Source: Bacillota bacterium
GTDB lineage: Bacteria > Bacillota_I > Bacilli_A > RF39 > UBA660
Length of the DNA stretch: 64,000 nucleotides
Assembly: GCA_003149915.1 (NCBI GenBank)
Contig: QAMK01000019.1
Span: 1 to 64,000, forward strand
Direction: 5' to 3'
Shown: positions 8,901 to 16,431 of the stretch, piece after piece
How positions within the stretch are numbered: position 1 is the first letter of the stretch
Layout: every line of letters starts with the position of its first letter
The notes under the pieces: generated by a model
Database searches by the model: none
Told to the model about the DNA's origin: nothing
Seen by the model: only the letters and a program-made list of their open reading frames with translations
Translations under genes and position numbers: made by a program

Positions 8901-10923
8901 AGTAACAACTGGTTACATCATTCCGACACCAGAAAGTGCCAATTATTATATGTGGACAATCGGAATGGATGCCATCAACTATTCGTTTACATTGACGGCA
9001 TCTAAGTACGCATCCCTTGGTACGTATGAGTTATCTTTAATCGATTTCTCAGCCGGAAATACAATCTTCAACGTCGTCGGATTCAATGCCGAAGGACTAA
9101 CCGAAGGTATTAGTTTAGTAGACTCCAATGACGTTCCGAAAGTCGGTATGACTGAAGAAGAAGCCAACAGTGTCCTAGGTCTATCGATGAAATCAGAAAC
9201 GCAAGAGTGGACGAGCAGCAACACGACCAAATTCCTATCAGAAAACCAAGGAATGTTTACAGGTGACGATGTATATCGAACCGATAACCAAGCGACTGCA
9301 CCGTCCTTGACGTTCTACTTGTACCATGCCAAAAACATTTCCCTAGAAGGAGAACTAGGAACCATTGTCATTACTTTGCAAGCAATGGTACCAAAGAATG
9401 AAATTGAATACGACGTGCAATTGATTACGATTACGATCGATTTAACGGCTCGTACTTATACCGATGCTGCTAGTTACGATGCCAGTATTACGTACGGTAA
9501 AAAGTACGAAATGCCATCTGCAACGGATGTAAACATTACCAATCGAAGTCAATTTACGGCGTATTACTCACTTTATTACGATGCTCAAACACCAGCCGAT
9601 ATTTATGGCCCAGATGAAAATTATCATCGGGTGTTAACTTCTAACTTTGCACTTCCAGAAAACACCAAAATAACGATGATCGATTTAGGTAGTGATCAAG
9701 TGAATCCAAAATACTATTACTATACGGTCACTGCTCAAGATTACAATGAGATGGTAACGGAGTTGCAAACAGAAGGAGAAGCAAGTATCCCATTATCGAA
9801 GTTCATTGCCATGGATAGTACGAGTACCAACAACACCTATGATGATGTGGCAGAAAATCAAAATTACTTTCATAACACACTGCATGCTGTTATGGAAGAA
9901 TTCCTTTTCATTGTAGACTTCTACGATACGACCATTACCGGAACGCATCAGAACAATACCTTCATCATGGAACTTCGTACTGATGAAGATAGAACGAGTA
10001 TTTCCGTTTTAGGTATTCGTCAAAATTTGATGCAATACAATCTATACGATAGTAGTAATGCAGTCTTAGAAGCAGACATGCAAATGGATAACAACTATTT
10101 CTATGCTGAAAGCAACAAAGCAATCAACTATAACATTCATGTTGGCTACAACTTAACGGGAAATTTACAATCGATTATCGATACGAACTATGAAAGCAGC
10201 AGTATGGGTATTAACATCACATTACAAGATGCTACCGGTAACATAGTCAGTTCATCGATGCTTGTCGGTACAAGTATTACCATCGACAACGTTCAAAACT
10301 ATCCAAGTAGCGATGGTATCTTCCGTATTAAATTATCGAATAAAGTATCGAACTTATCGAAAGTATTGAATTTCTATACCGGAAACATGTTACCAGCCGG
10401 CGTCTATACGATGAAGATTGAACTGTTCTCGTCTAGCGATGGACTTCACATGACTGGTGCTCCAGACCATACAGATGAAGTGACAATTACCGTCATCGGT
10501 CAAGGAAATGCCATCGTATCGAACATCTTGGATACTGCAAAATTAGTCGATGGTACGACCGGCCTAACTCAAGACGGAACCAATACGATTATGACGACTT
10601 TAAATTACGAATCCGTTTTGGTAAATCCAAACATTCGTCTCGCCGTCTACCGTCGAAACACTTCGTCTTATCAAGATACGGAATATACTGAAATTCCATT
10701 AGCAGAACTGTTCAAAGATAACTTACAAACGGTACAAGACTACGGACTACAGACGACACATACATACGAATACATCGTTACATCTAGTCCACGAGATGGG
10801 TTCCAAATTACCCATGAACTGCAAGATGCTTTAACATCAGGAACTTATAAACTAGTCTACGGCTTGTATGACAACAATCAATTGATTGACAGTGACACAG
10901 AATACATTATTATCAAAAAATGA
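2929..10923 (+). CDS. Giant beta-helix surface adhesin with CBM2-like module
   Basis: A 2664-residue exported protein from a GTG start behind AGGAAGTGAT. Residues 8-32 form a signal/anchor segment. Residues about 60-170 contain a GLUG-like start (GTEEDPYSI, then FAGTFDGNGYS). Around 470-515 is an InlB-B-repeat-like stretch ending LYASW. Two related Cys-containing segments follow at about 565-620 and 660-700. From about 940 to 1785 there are roughly 22 repeats built on [VI][YF]GGGN, expected to stack as a right-handed beta-helix. They are interrupted at about 1380-1507 by a module resembling CBM2 cellulose-binding domains (WTLTFDFPS, later ANGSYTISQFGFSS). The C-terminal third is beta-rich. 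There is no LPXTG or C-terminal membrane segment, so it is held by its N terminus or by other matrix proteins. Adhesin or matrix scaffold is my inference. Confidence 0.9.
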   Translation: MASKNKTLNITLSILLVAFLSLCFVYFFITTSFSNVLGEDEYYSYENWDGITVSETFSSGTGTEEDPYSITSGADLALLANKIQEEESYRAAHYQLNHNINMQNFTFVGIGSEEIPFAGTFDGNGYSVANINLTTEGKTAIGFFNHIENATIENLNLKQVTVNSTLEETDAIGILTGVSSNSTIQNIGIYDSTIETITENISGMVAGKSDTSIYQTIVTRADITENGTVKETLFGTSTNDEASTIVIYQKGENITLASLLDTLTISNVYTYRVEEENLLINTVTVNEDGTISLDVADQTLETLASMLTSSINDRFAWRRDEDYIRFDQTTNVESTIQPLTIAPPEIATMTPHDTGIEGDTVYLNDLTADWNYYQGMNYTESDDETLPDGTNQEKYTEQTMIAVELNYHGSDVKGLNTGYVSLEEQQSNFVYYKWYPVNNNGTPNNMTDDYVEIELIDNPYADRPDNLAFNGWVTTTAGAVVEHHTDYYTRTVTVPVTYTNGIPNEQVIDLYASWTTAISSTMSGSNWDNAFRNLATAGMHTVSFDDFIVELPYYMEGYYIRVSVADGDSCTGLYDSRGEYQTNCTCNGFWGMSCTYYQDASDLAYSEDETYYQVSRRGSMSVVYPNITPDTEVVENPLKYSNMAGFFRQVSISYNQSMAGYYDSDGELQTGNCTSRWGCTAYELIPYQDGNDYVTGNTYYYLATRDTNIIVMNGNTSSEWDYDMTKPFTLTSLNNGVDYRSSATWTTSNTIGIAYADTRIEWVTISTSQNFSNSDPPSSASSRRMFYGNYQNVKFGRGISQVGNYTNFSSVIGGNNTSGTVGSRTNLTKYRLIIESGAYNNIVLTNGPMYSTRYNIYIAAQGVYGNDYDRATQNNDNLRVYFDTNGSWGGVYYGEDDASIIFDTTVKSGQFGTSRDDYTTGIYVGGRSYGEHHGLKRLKFEGGWVYNIIGGPISADDANVNDTYIQMTGGQADIIFGGAGTSATYGNRIIQVTGGQVNYSVFGGSNSYQGTSSEGTIIGDSLVYVGGDAIIGNENNLNGTLFGSEAGSVFGIGNGRSGMSSLGSNANSNIIIDGGTILRNVYGGGNYGAVGASSSSATTTTKIQVIDGTINGSVYGGGNNNGAGATNKRATVTIDMSGGTVNGNVYGGSRQTGTIYGNVNVNMTGGTVETSVYGGGEGGSTGWSSSGTFVTGNIYVTIGNRSLTTLPTINQNVYGGSAFGTVNGSSASSNLSSATTNVTVNCGTINGAVYGGGQGNETYTPYVLGNITVNINGGIINQVFGTNDAAGTPNGYARVYLNGGSIDKAFGGGNQADSRDTYIYLQGATVTEIYGGGNQAGADNTYVELSKGSVVDTYGGSNQSGDVASSNVVVQETKTENTQENVTVDVTLNKTPKSDWDQTDYASYIEGTIQILNNTSSNITDWTLTFDFPSADLDHNYSETEFVQNGNTITLTEANRYWGTNTVPANGSYTISQFGFSSYVSAEDFNLANVKLVATDEVGKTYEYTIDGLQVHTIYGGNNAGGTVTSSDIQITDSTVTNVYGGNNEDGTTGDTNIVVTESTLDSIYGGGNLANTTGNTNLTLTNSTVSNAVYGGGNNAQVYGSTNLSASNLTAGNIFGGGNAGDVLNNSQVEVSGSTITGSIYGGGNSAAVLGDTVTTVAGTTTVGESVFGGGNSGAVGEQGVDASTTTVNILGASIAKNVYGGCNTSVVYGETYVNIGSSAAETDTLKRDNIEIDGTVFGGGEANASGSEDYDFTFISVTQGITIQIDGTDYTDRNFYLNGSIFGSGNASSSSGESKIYVTNLGTREHPNRAISIQRANLVDIDSSTIELVGTTDRTNEYSDILYSLNRIDHLIIRNNTTLLLQRNANLLQKFESLTKDGEKATVEITDDGTTTRNVDNRLYMIANRNLNITTNEQATAYGEVLGMTFFGMYNSYGNGSYSYGIYNMENNDAADAGDVIMGGSYVLGLHALNMDYYEDGFYTNYIDDEYTKVTTGYIIPTPESANYYMWTIGMDAINYSFTLTASKYASLGTYELSLIDFSAGNTIFNVVGFNAEGLTEGISLVDSNDVPKVGMTEEEANSVLGLSMKSETQEWTSSNTTKFLSENQGMFTGDDVYRTDNQATAPSLTFYLYHAKNISLEGELGTIVITLQAMVPKNEIEYDVQLITITIDLTARTYTDAASYDASITYGKKYEMPSATDVNITNRSQFTAYYSLYYDAQTPADIYGPDENYHRVLTSNFALPENTKITMIDLGSDQVNPKYYYYTVTAQDYNEMVTELQTEGEASIPLSKFIAMDSTSTNNTYDDVAENQNYFHNTLHAVMEEFLFIVDFYDTTITGTHQNNTFIMELRTDEDRTSISVLGIRQNLMQYNLYDSSNAVLEADMQMDNNYFYAESNKAINYNIHVGYNLTGNLQSIIDTNYESSSMGINITLQDATGNIVSSSMLVGTSITIDNVQNYPSSDGIFRIKLSNKVSNLSKVLNFYTGNMLPAGVYTMKIELFSSSDGLHMTGAPDHTDEVTITVIGQGNAIVSNILDTAKLVDGTTGLTQDGTNTIMTTLNYESVLVNPNIRLAVYRRNTSSYQDTEYTEIPLAELFKDNLQTVQDYGLQTTHTYEYIVTSSPRDGFQITHELQDALTSGTYKLVYGLYDNNQLIDSDTEYIIIKK
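5740..8310 (+). repeat. Coding repeat array of the giant adhesin
   Basis: About 22 degenerate repeats of 25-45 residues, each ending in a [VI][YF]GG turn (VYGGGNNN, IYGGGNQA, VFGGGNSG and variants). The array is split by the CBM2-like insert at about 7066-7450. Copies are diverged in DNA as well as protein, so this is an old expansion, not a recent slippage product. Confidence 0.85.
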
Positions 10924-10968
10924 GTTGAAGAAGAAAGGGTATTATGATACGATAATATTGGTGATAGT

Positions 10969-11508
10969 ATGAAAAAAGTAGGGAAAATAATAGGGAAGAC
11001 AATTTGGTATTTATTTGAAATTGTATTAATTTTATACGTCATAGCAGCAACATCGTTACTACTATGTACGAATGAATTTGGATTTACACAATTTGATAAA
11101 ACGACCGTCGTAGTTGTAGATGAGGATACGATCGATCAATTATCAAGCTATAAAGAAAACGATGTTTTATTGATTAAAAACGAAAAATTTGACGATTTAA
11201 ATGTGGGCGACAAAATTTACTATTACGATACCCTAAATAATCAATATATTGTAAGAGAAGGAACTATCATGAGTAAAGATGGAAACAATGAATCTGCTCT
11301 TTACTTTTTAGAAGAAACAGGCAATGCAATTTCAGATCAAAGATTAATCGGTGTGCATGAGAAAACCTATGCCGGACTTGGAACTGCATATACGATTATC
11401 AAATCCCCAGTCGGTTTCTTATTGTTAGTTATTTTACCAATTTTCTTGTTATTTATTTATCAAGTATATCGAATTATTATTCTCATCAAAGATTCAGAAG
11501 AAGAGTAA
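10969..11508 (+). CDS. Catalytically dead SipW-like signal peptidase paralogue
   Basis: A 179-residue protein with the architecture of the SipW-type (S26B) peptidases encoded at 17564 and 23435: an N-terminal membrane helix (10-32), an extracytoplasmic beta domain, and a C-terminal membrane helix (about 147-170). The fold signature survives in DVLLIKNEKFDDLNVGDKIYY, which aligns with DVILVKES and LRVGDVITY of the active copy. The catalytic positions are gone: SGSM is replaced by acidic VVDEDT, the THR histidine by VRE, and the late GD by TG. It cannot be a standard Ser/His peptidase. It may be a chaperone, scaffold or decoy for TasA-like substrates. It lies just after the giant adhesin gene, with a short leader and a terminator over its stop codon. 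Confidence 0.8.
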   Translation: MKKVGKIIGKTIWYLFEIVLILYVIAATSLLLCTNEFGFTQFDKTTVVVVDEDTIDQLSSYKENDVLLIKNEKFDDLNVGDKIYYYDTLNNQYIVREGTIMSKDGNNESALYFLEETGNAISDQRLIGVHEKTYAGLGTAYTIIKSPVGFLLLVILPIFLLFIYQVYRIIILIKDSEEE

Positions 11509-11522
11509 ACTCTTCTTTTTTT
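11498..11522 (+). terminator. Terminator overlapping the pseudo-peptidase stop codon
   Basis: AAGAAGAGT pairs with ACTCTTCTT around a tiny loop followed by a T run; the TAA stop lies in the loop. Confidence 0.75.
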
Positions 11523-11548
11523 ATGAAAGTATTTCCATGGATAACACG

Positions 11549-11577
11549 TTTACTAAAAGGGTAAGTTTTGATATAAT
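11549..11577 (+). promoter_or_regulatory. Promoter of the TasA-like/McrB operon
   Basis: TTTACT at 11549-11554, 17-bp spacer, TATAAT at 11572-11577. Genes follow head to tail with short gaps from here to 18914, so this may drive the whole block. Confidence 0.65.
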
Positions 11578-11598
11578 AAATGTATAATGGAGGGCCAT

Positions 11599-12201
11599 AT
11601 GAAGAATATTAAACTGTTAATTACTATTCTTGCACTATCTTTTTTCTTATTCTTTTTCAGTGCCAGAACGTATTCTTCTCTTTCCTCAACGACGTCTGGA
11701 AATACGACTGCTGAACTAGCAAAATGGAATATTTTAATCAATAACACGAACATTTCTAGTACTTATACGGAGACGGTTTCCGTTAATAACATCGATTGGG
11801 AATCGGATCATGCGATAAACTACAATGCCGCACCGGGAAGTACTGGCGTCATCCATTTGACAATTGATCCGACGGATACACAAGTTGCCATTCGTTTTGA
11901 TTTAACTGTAATCGATCATACAGTAGATGAAACGAAACTATTAACAATCGAATCGATGACACTAGATGGCAAAGAACTCGTTCAAACTGCTCCGAATACC
12001 TATACCGGAGTGTTCACACTAGATGATATTGAGGCTCATCAAACGAGTGAAATCACAATTGAAGCAACTTGGATAAACGATGAAGCAAATAACGAAAACG
12101 ATTCTAAAATTGCTCAAGGTGAACTAGAACCGGACTATTTAGGATTAGATTTCAAAGCGATTCAATACCACGGAGAAGAGATTGTCCCTTACATACCGTA
12201 G
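11599..12201 (+). CDS. SipW-dependent/TasA-like exported protein 1
   Basis: A 200-residue protein with an N-terminal hydrophobic segment (about 5-22) followed by ARTYSSLSSTTSGNTTAELAKW, the pattern of SipW-dependent signal peptides in the TasA/camelysin family. The rest is a single beta-rich domain (GSTGVIHLTI, then FDLTVI and SEITIEATW), the size of TasA-type fibre subunits. I chose the ATG at 11599 because GGAGGG lies directly upstream; the earlier ATG is inside that site. It starts an operon with two similar secreted proteins. No anchor or protease motif is visible. Matrix fibre subunit is inferred. Confidence 0.8.
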   Translation: MKNIKLLITILALSFFLFFFSARTYSSLSSTTSGNTTAELAKWNILINNTNISSTYTETVSVNNIDWESDHAINYNAAPGSTGVIHLTIDPTDTQVAIRFDLTVIDHTVDETKLLTIESMTLDGKELVQTAPNTYTGVFTLDDIEAHQTSEITIEATWINDEANNENDSKIAQGELEPDYLGLDFKAIQYHGEEIVPYIP

Positions 12202-12210
12202 GAGGAAGTT

Positions 12211-12807
12211 ATGACAGAAAAAAAAGAGATTCGAGTTTACAAATTACGATTTATTGTCTTCATGCTGTTGTTTACGTGTTTGCTTTTCTTCTTCTTGATG
12301 TTGATGCGCCGAACATTCTCAAGTTACGTATCGGATGCTAATATCGAGATTACTTCCAACTATGCCGCTTATATTTTTGAAACAGAACGTTTGAATTTTA
12401 ACTTAGAGACAGACGGTATGGTTCCTTCTGATACGCCGTACGTCTATCAGTTTACCGTTTCAAATTTTAACGATATCAGAAAAAGTGACGTCGATTTGTC
12501 TTACCAAATATCAATTCGTACGACGACCAATTTACCGCTTAATTATCGCTTGTATTACGAACAAAACTACAATGAGGCAGGTAGTGAAAATATCATCGAC
12601 AGTATGACACAAGTACAAGATGAAGATGGTGCCTGGTATCATCAAATGACAGTAGATGACGTCTATACAATGCCATATACAACGAATACCACTCATACTT
12701 TTTACTTGGTAGTCGATTTTCCAATTGCTTATTCTAGCAGTGTCATGTACGAAGGTATGATGGATAATATCGAAATAACCATAGATTCCAAACAAATTGT
12801 AAGTTAG
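12211..12807 (+). CDS. SipW-dependent/TasA-like exported protein 2
   Basis: A 198-residue protein with a short charged start, a membrane-like segment (about 15-31) and RRTFSSYVSDANIEI, a SipW-type export region. The mature part is beta-rich with motifs such as YVYQFTVSNFND and HTFYLVVDFP. It follows the previous gene by nine bases behind AGGAGG, so it is cotranscribed. Likely a secreted beta-sandwich subunit; partner specificity unknown. Confidence 0.78.
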   Translation: MTEKKEIRVYKLRFIVFMLLFTCLLFFFLMLMRRTFSSYVSDANIEITSNYAAYIFETERLNFNLETDGMVPSDTPYVYQFTVSNFNDIRKSDVDLSYQISIRTTTNLPLNYRLYYEQNYNEAGSENIIDSMTQVQDEDGAWYHQMTVDDVYTMPYTTNTTHTFYLVVDFPIAYSSSVMYEGMMDNIEITIDSKQIVS

Positions 12808-12815
12808 GTGATAAT

Positions 12816-13730
12816 GTGAAAAAAATACCAACTGGTGCCAGGTGGTTTGCAGTTTTAGTTCTCGCTTGTTTGGCAGTTCTTTTAATCTCTCAAACATCTT
12901 TGGCCCGATATATTTATCAAGCAGTAAATAACTACATATTAGAAAGTCAACACTTTTATTTTAACAGTAGCATTTTAAAAGAAGATAATCCCACCTACAG
13001 TATTGCGGATTGGGATGGAGTTAACCCATATACTTTGACGATAGATGTAAACAGTAAGAAAAACGAACTTGTTTCTACCGCATCTGATATTACCTACAAT
13101 ATCGAAGTATCTTGTCCTTCCAGTGTCATCTGTAATGTCGATAAAACGGAAGGAATTATCTATGAAAATGTCAAGACGGACAGTTACGTTTTAACTGTAA
13201 TTCCCATTAACAGTTTTGAAGCAGGAGACCAAGTAACGGTAACGACGAAAGCCACTTCTACGTATCCCTATACAAAGTCAATTGAAGCGACATATTTAGT
13301 AGGAGTACAAAATTATGGCTTCTCTTATCAAGTGACAGATGCTTCTGGAGAAAAGTATTTGACACTAGAACTTACCAATTCCAGACCGTATTATGAAGTA
13401 GAGCAAGCATTTCAAAGTTATCAAGTAGGAGATATCATCTCGCTAGATACATATCAAAGCTTGAGTGATACGGAAAAGGCATACTGCGTCTCGGCAAGAG
13501 TATCAATATCCTTTGATCCCAATCAAATCCTACTAGATATGACAGATCCAACGTACTTAGCAAACAAAGATACGCAGACGCTAACGACGATAAATTCCTA
13601 TCAGTACGTAACGGGATTTACCTTTGAAATGGATGCAACGTCCAATACCAAAATCATTTTTTATAAACCCAATATTGCAGATAACTACAACGGAAGTACT
13701 TCTGTAATTCAAGTAAACCTACAAAATTAA
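12816..13730 (+). CDS. SipW-dependent/TasA-like exported protein 3
   Basis: A 304-residue protein from a GTG start behind AGGTGATAAT. Hydrophobic residues 10-27 are followed by SLARYIYQ, the usual SipW-dependent pattern. The mature part is longer than its neighbours and appears to hold two beta domains, with a Cys pair near 107-112 (CPSSVIC) that could form a disulfide. It closes the secreted trio. Function as a minor fibre or adaptor subunit is inferred. Confidence 0.75.
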   Translation: MKKIPTGARWFAVLVLACLAVLLISQTSLARYIYQAVNNYILESQHFYFNSSILKEDNPTYSIADWDGVNPYTLTIDVNSKKNELVSTASDITYNIEVSCPSSVICNVDKTEGIIYENVKTDSYVLTVIPINSFEAGDQVTVTTKATSTYPYTKSIEATYLVGVQNYGFSYQVTDASGEKYLTLELTNSRPYYEVEQAFQSYQVGDIISLDTYQSLSDTEKAYCVSARVSISFDPNQILLDMTDPTYLANKDTQTLTTINSYQYVTGFTFEMDATSNTKIIFYKPNIADNYNGSTSVIQVNLQN

Positions 13731-13813
13731 TTTCAAACTGAATATGAATGTGATATGATTATATATAGTAGGCGAGAATATCTAAGAACAAAGAGGCAAA
13801 GGCGGTGAGATAT

Positions 13814-14863
13814 ATGAACTTAACAGAATACTATTGCAATTTAGTAAAAGAAAATCTGAACCATATCATCTCTATCATCATGCCTGGCACACACCCAGAA
13901 TATCGAAAAGGAATCGATATTTATATCGACTTATATATCAAAGTAAGATATTTCCATGAACCAGAAACAGTTCCGAAAGAAGAACTAGAATCATTCGACT
14001 TCCAGACGGTCATTCGTGAATTCAATGGAAAACGAATTGAACTGCTATACGAATATAAGAAACAGGATCAAGAAGAATATGCGAAATTTGTCGAAGATGC
14101 GTATACCGCTGTAGCAACTGCCGTTTTGCTAGACGAATTTCAAACGGACTTGATTACACCAGATAACATGAAGAAAGTAGTCGACGATGCCATTCCCATT
14201 TTATTAAGTGACGAAAGTATCAAAAAAGTTTGCAATCAAATTTTAAAAAACAGAGCCCTAGAATCCAAATTTCTAACTGGTATTGTCTCCGATCAATTTT
14301 ATTTAAAATACGAACCATTTCGTTTTAAAAAGACTTATTTTAAAGTAGAATTATACGAAAAAATAAAAGAATTAGATCCGTACAGCATTCGTCAAATCGT
14401 AAAGAATATGAAACGCGAACCAGTTTCTTCTCTAGCCACCGAAACGTTACTGAATTTACTAAATATGGATATGATCAGTTTAATGAAAGCCAATGAAGAC
14501 CTGGCTCATTACTTTATTGCGATGCCATCCACTTTGCTAAAAGAAGAGAATCAATTAGAAGAAATTTTAAAAATGACATCGTTTTCTTTAACGAAAAAGC
14601 ATCTGACTTGGTTAATTACAGAGAAAGATTACTTAGAAAACAAAGAAGTCGTAACCAAAATATCCAAACGAAATGCTTTGGCACTGGTGCTAGATGTCCA
14701 AGGAATCGAAGATTTAGAATCAAAATTAGAAGAATGTTTAACCTTGTTAGAGTTCGATTGCATCGTCTGTAAGAATGCTAACAAAGAGCAATATACCAAA
14801 ATTACAAAATACAGTAAGTTGGTTACCAAACCAATATTCACAGATGAGTTAGTAAAGGAGTAA
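13814..14863 (+). CDS. Helical cytoplasmic protein of the matrix locus
   Basis: A 349-residue soluble protein, mostly alpha-helical, with no signal peptide. I do not recognise a family. A segment near residue 200 (MKREPVSSLATETLLNLL) resembles LKREPISTYTILLLNAIL in the C-terminal extension of the signal peptidase at 23435, suggesting a shared cytoplasmic domain. The start at 13814 follows GGCGGTGA. It precedes the AAA+ gene by three bases. That position and the shared segment suggest it links the AAA+ motor to the export machinery. Confidence 0.75.
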   Translation: MNLTEYYCNLVKENLNHIISIIMPGTHPEYRKGIDIYIDLYIKVRYFHEPETVPKEELESFDFQTVIREFNGKRIELLYEYKKQDQEEYAKFVEDAYTAVATAVLLDEFQTDLITPDNMKKVVDDAIPILLSDESIKKVCNQILKNRALESKFLTGIVSDQFYLKYEPFRFKKTYFKVELYEKIKELDPYSIRQIVKNMKREPVSSLATETLLNLLNMDMISLMKANEDLAHYFIAMPSTLLKEENQLEEILKMTSFSLTKKHLTWLITEKDYLENKEVVTKISKRNALALVLDVQGIEDLESKLEECLTLLEFDCIVCKNANKEQYTKITKYSKLVTKPIFTDELVKE

Positions 14864-14866
14864 GAT

Positions 14867-16399
14867 ATGGATACATTTGTAAGATTTTTATTTGAATTTT
14901 TATCTGTTTTCTTTAATGGTATCGGACTCATCTTGAAAGGTATCGTAAACGGTTTCATTCAGATGTTTAACTTCGGTGGATACAAAGATGTAATCCTTTA
15001 TTACAAAGATGAACTAAATGGTGGGGAATGGGCACTTACCATCGTAGCAATCGTCATCTTACTAGCAATTTTAGTACTAGTCGGTCTACTCATTTTCTTC
15101 TTAATCAGAAAGTACATTCGCTTCCGTAAAACAGTCGTCGAACAAGAATCGATGTTAGAAGAAGTAGCAAACTTAAACCAACAAGTAAGTGACTTGATGA
15201 GTGAAAAAGAGAAAATTCTCGCTATGAAAGTATCGCAACTGGGATTAAAACCAGGCGAATCTCCAACGGAAGAACCAAAGGGGCAACAAGAGGAGGAAGA
15301 AAAACCGGAAGACGACGAAAATATTCGTTTTGCCAAATTACATGCTATCGACGTAGCATACAAAAATTACAAAGTTCAAAACTACAACAATACGTTTACA
15401 TTACCAGAGTTAGTCGAGTTGTTCCGTAACTTCGCTGCATCGAAACTGGGACTTTACTATACTCCGCAGATGATTCGTTTGTTTATTTCATCTCTTGCCT
15501 GTACGAGACTTGTAATCCTGCAAGGTATTTCTGGTACTGGTAAAACATCTCTTGCTTACGCTTGGGGAAAATTTATCAAAAACGATGCTGTCATCGCATC
15601 TGTTCAACCGTCATGGCGTGATCGTACTGAGTTATTTGGATACTTCAACGAGTTCACAAAGAAATTTAATGAAACCGAAGTATTAAAGAAAATGTACGAA
15701 GCAGGTTACAATGACGATGTATACGTCGTCGTACTAGATGAAATGAACATCGCTCGTGTCGAGTATTACTTCGCCGAAATGTTATCTATTCTAGAAATGC
15801 CAAGCCGTGATGAATGGGTAATCGAAATCGTACCATCCAGTTGGCCAACCGACCCGAAGAACTTGAAGGGTGGAAAACTTAGAATTCCCGATAACATGTG
15901 GTATATCGGAACCATCAACAACGATGATTCTACCTTCGCCGTAACCGATAAAGTATACGACCGTGCGATGCCAATCGATATCAACGACAAAGGTAAAGTA
16001 TTCGAACCAATTCCAACCGATGCTATGAACATCAACAGTAGTTATTTAGAAAATCTATATCATGAAGCCATTAAGAAAAATCCAATTTCGAAAGAAACTC
16101 AACAAAAAGTAACTGAAATGGACGACTATGTCATCAAACATTTCCGTATCGCTTTCGGTAACCGTATCGTAAAACAGATGAACGACTTTGTACCGGTATA
16201 CGTAGAGTGTGGTGGCGAAGAAGTCGATGGTGTCGATTACTTTATCGCCAGAAAGATTTTAAGAAAATTTGAACAGTTGAACTTATCGTACATCCGCGAT
16301 GAAATCGATGGCTTCATCGATTTCTTAGATCAAGAATTTGGAAAAGATAAATTCACAGAATGTAAAGAATACTTATTACGTTTGAAGAAAATGGGATAG
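14867..16399 (+). CDS. Membrane-anchored McrB-type AAA+ ATPase
   Basis: A 510-residue protein with hydrophobic segments at about 5-32 and 57-82, a coiled-coil/acidic linker (about 88-150), then an AAA+ domain. Walker A is GISGTGKTS near 225; Walker B is VVVLDEMNIARVEYYF near 290, the McrB-style LDEMN form; the sensor 1 region is IGTINNDDST near 346. McrB proteins are GTP/ATP motors of restriction systems, but this one has no N-terminal DNA-binding domain and is fixed in the membrane. Its DUF2357 partner follows, as in McrBC-like pairs, but that partner lacks a nuclease. The surrounding genes are secretion genes, so I infer a repurposed motor for export or assembly of surface fibres. Defence remains an alternative. 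Confidence 0.88.
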   Translation: MDTFVRFLFEFLSVFFNGIGLILKGIVNGFIQMFNFGGYKDVILYYKDELNGGEWALTIVAIVILLAILVLVGLLIFFLIRKYIRFRKTVVEQESMLEEVANLNQQVSDLMSEKEKILAMKVSQLGLKPGESPTEEPKGQQEEEEKPEDDENIRFAKLHAIDVAYKNYKVQNYNNTFTLPELVELFRNFAASKLGLYYTPQMIRLFISSLACTRLVILQGISGTGKTSLAYAWGKFIKNDAVIASVQPSWRDRTELFGYFNEFTKKFNETEVLKKMYEAGYNDDVYVVVLDEMNIARVEYYFAEMLSILEMPSRDEWVIEIVPSSWPTDPKNLKGGKLRIPDNMWYIGTINNDDSTFAVTDKVYDRAMPIDINDKGKVFEPIPTDAMNINSSYLENLYHEAIKKNPISKETQQKVTEMDDYVIKHFRIAFGNRIVKQMNDFVPVYVECGGEEVDGVDYFIARKILRKFEQLNLSYIRDEIDGFIDFLDQEFGKDKFTECKEYLLRLKKMG

Positions 16400-16431
16400 A
16401 AGAAACATGAAAATAATAGGAGGTGTCAAAG

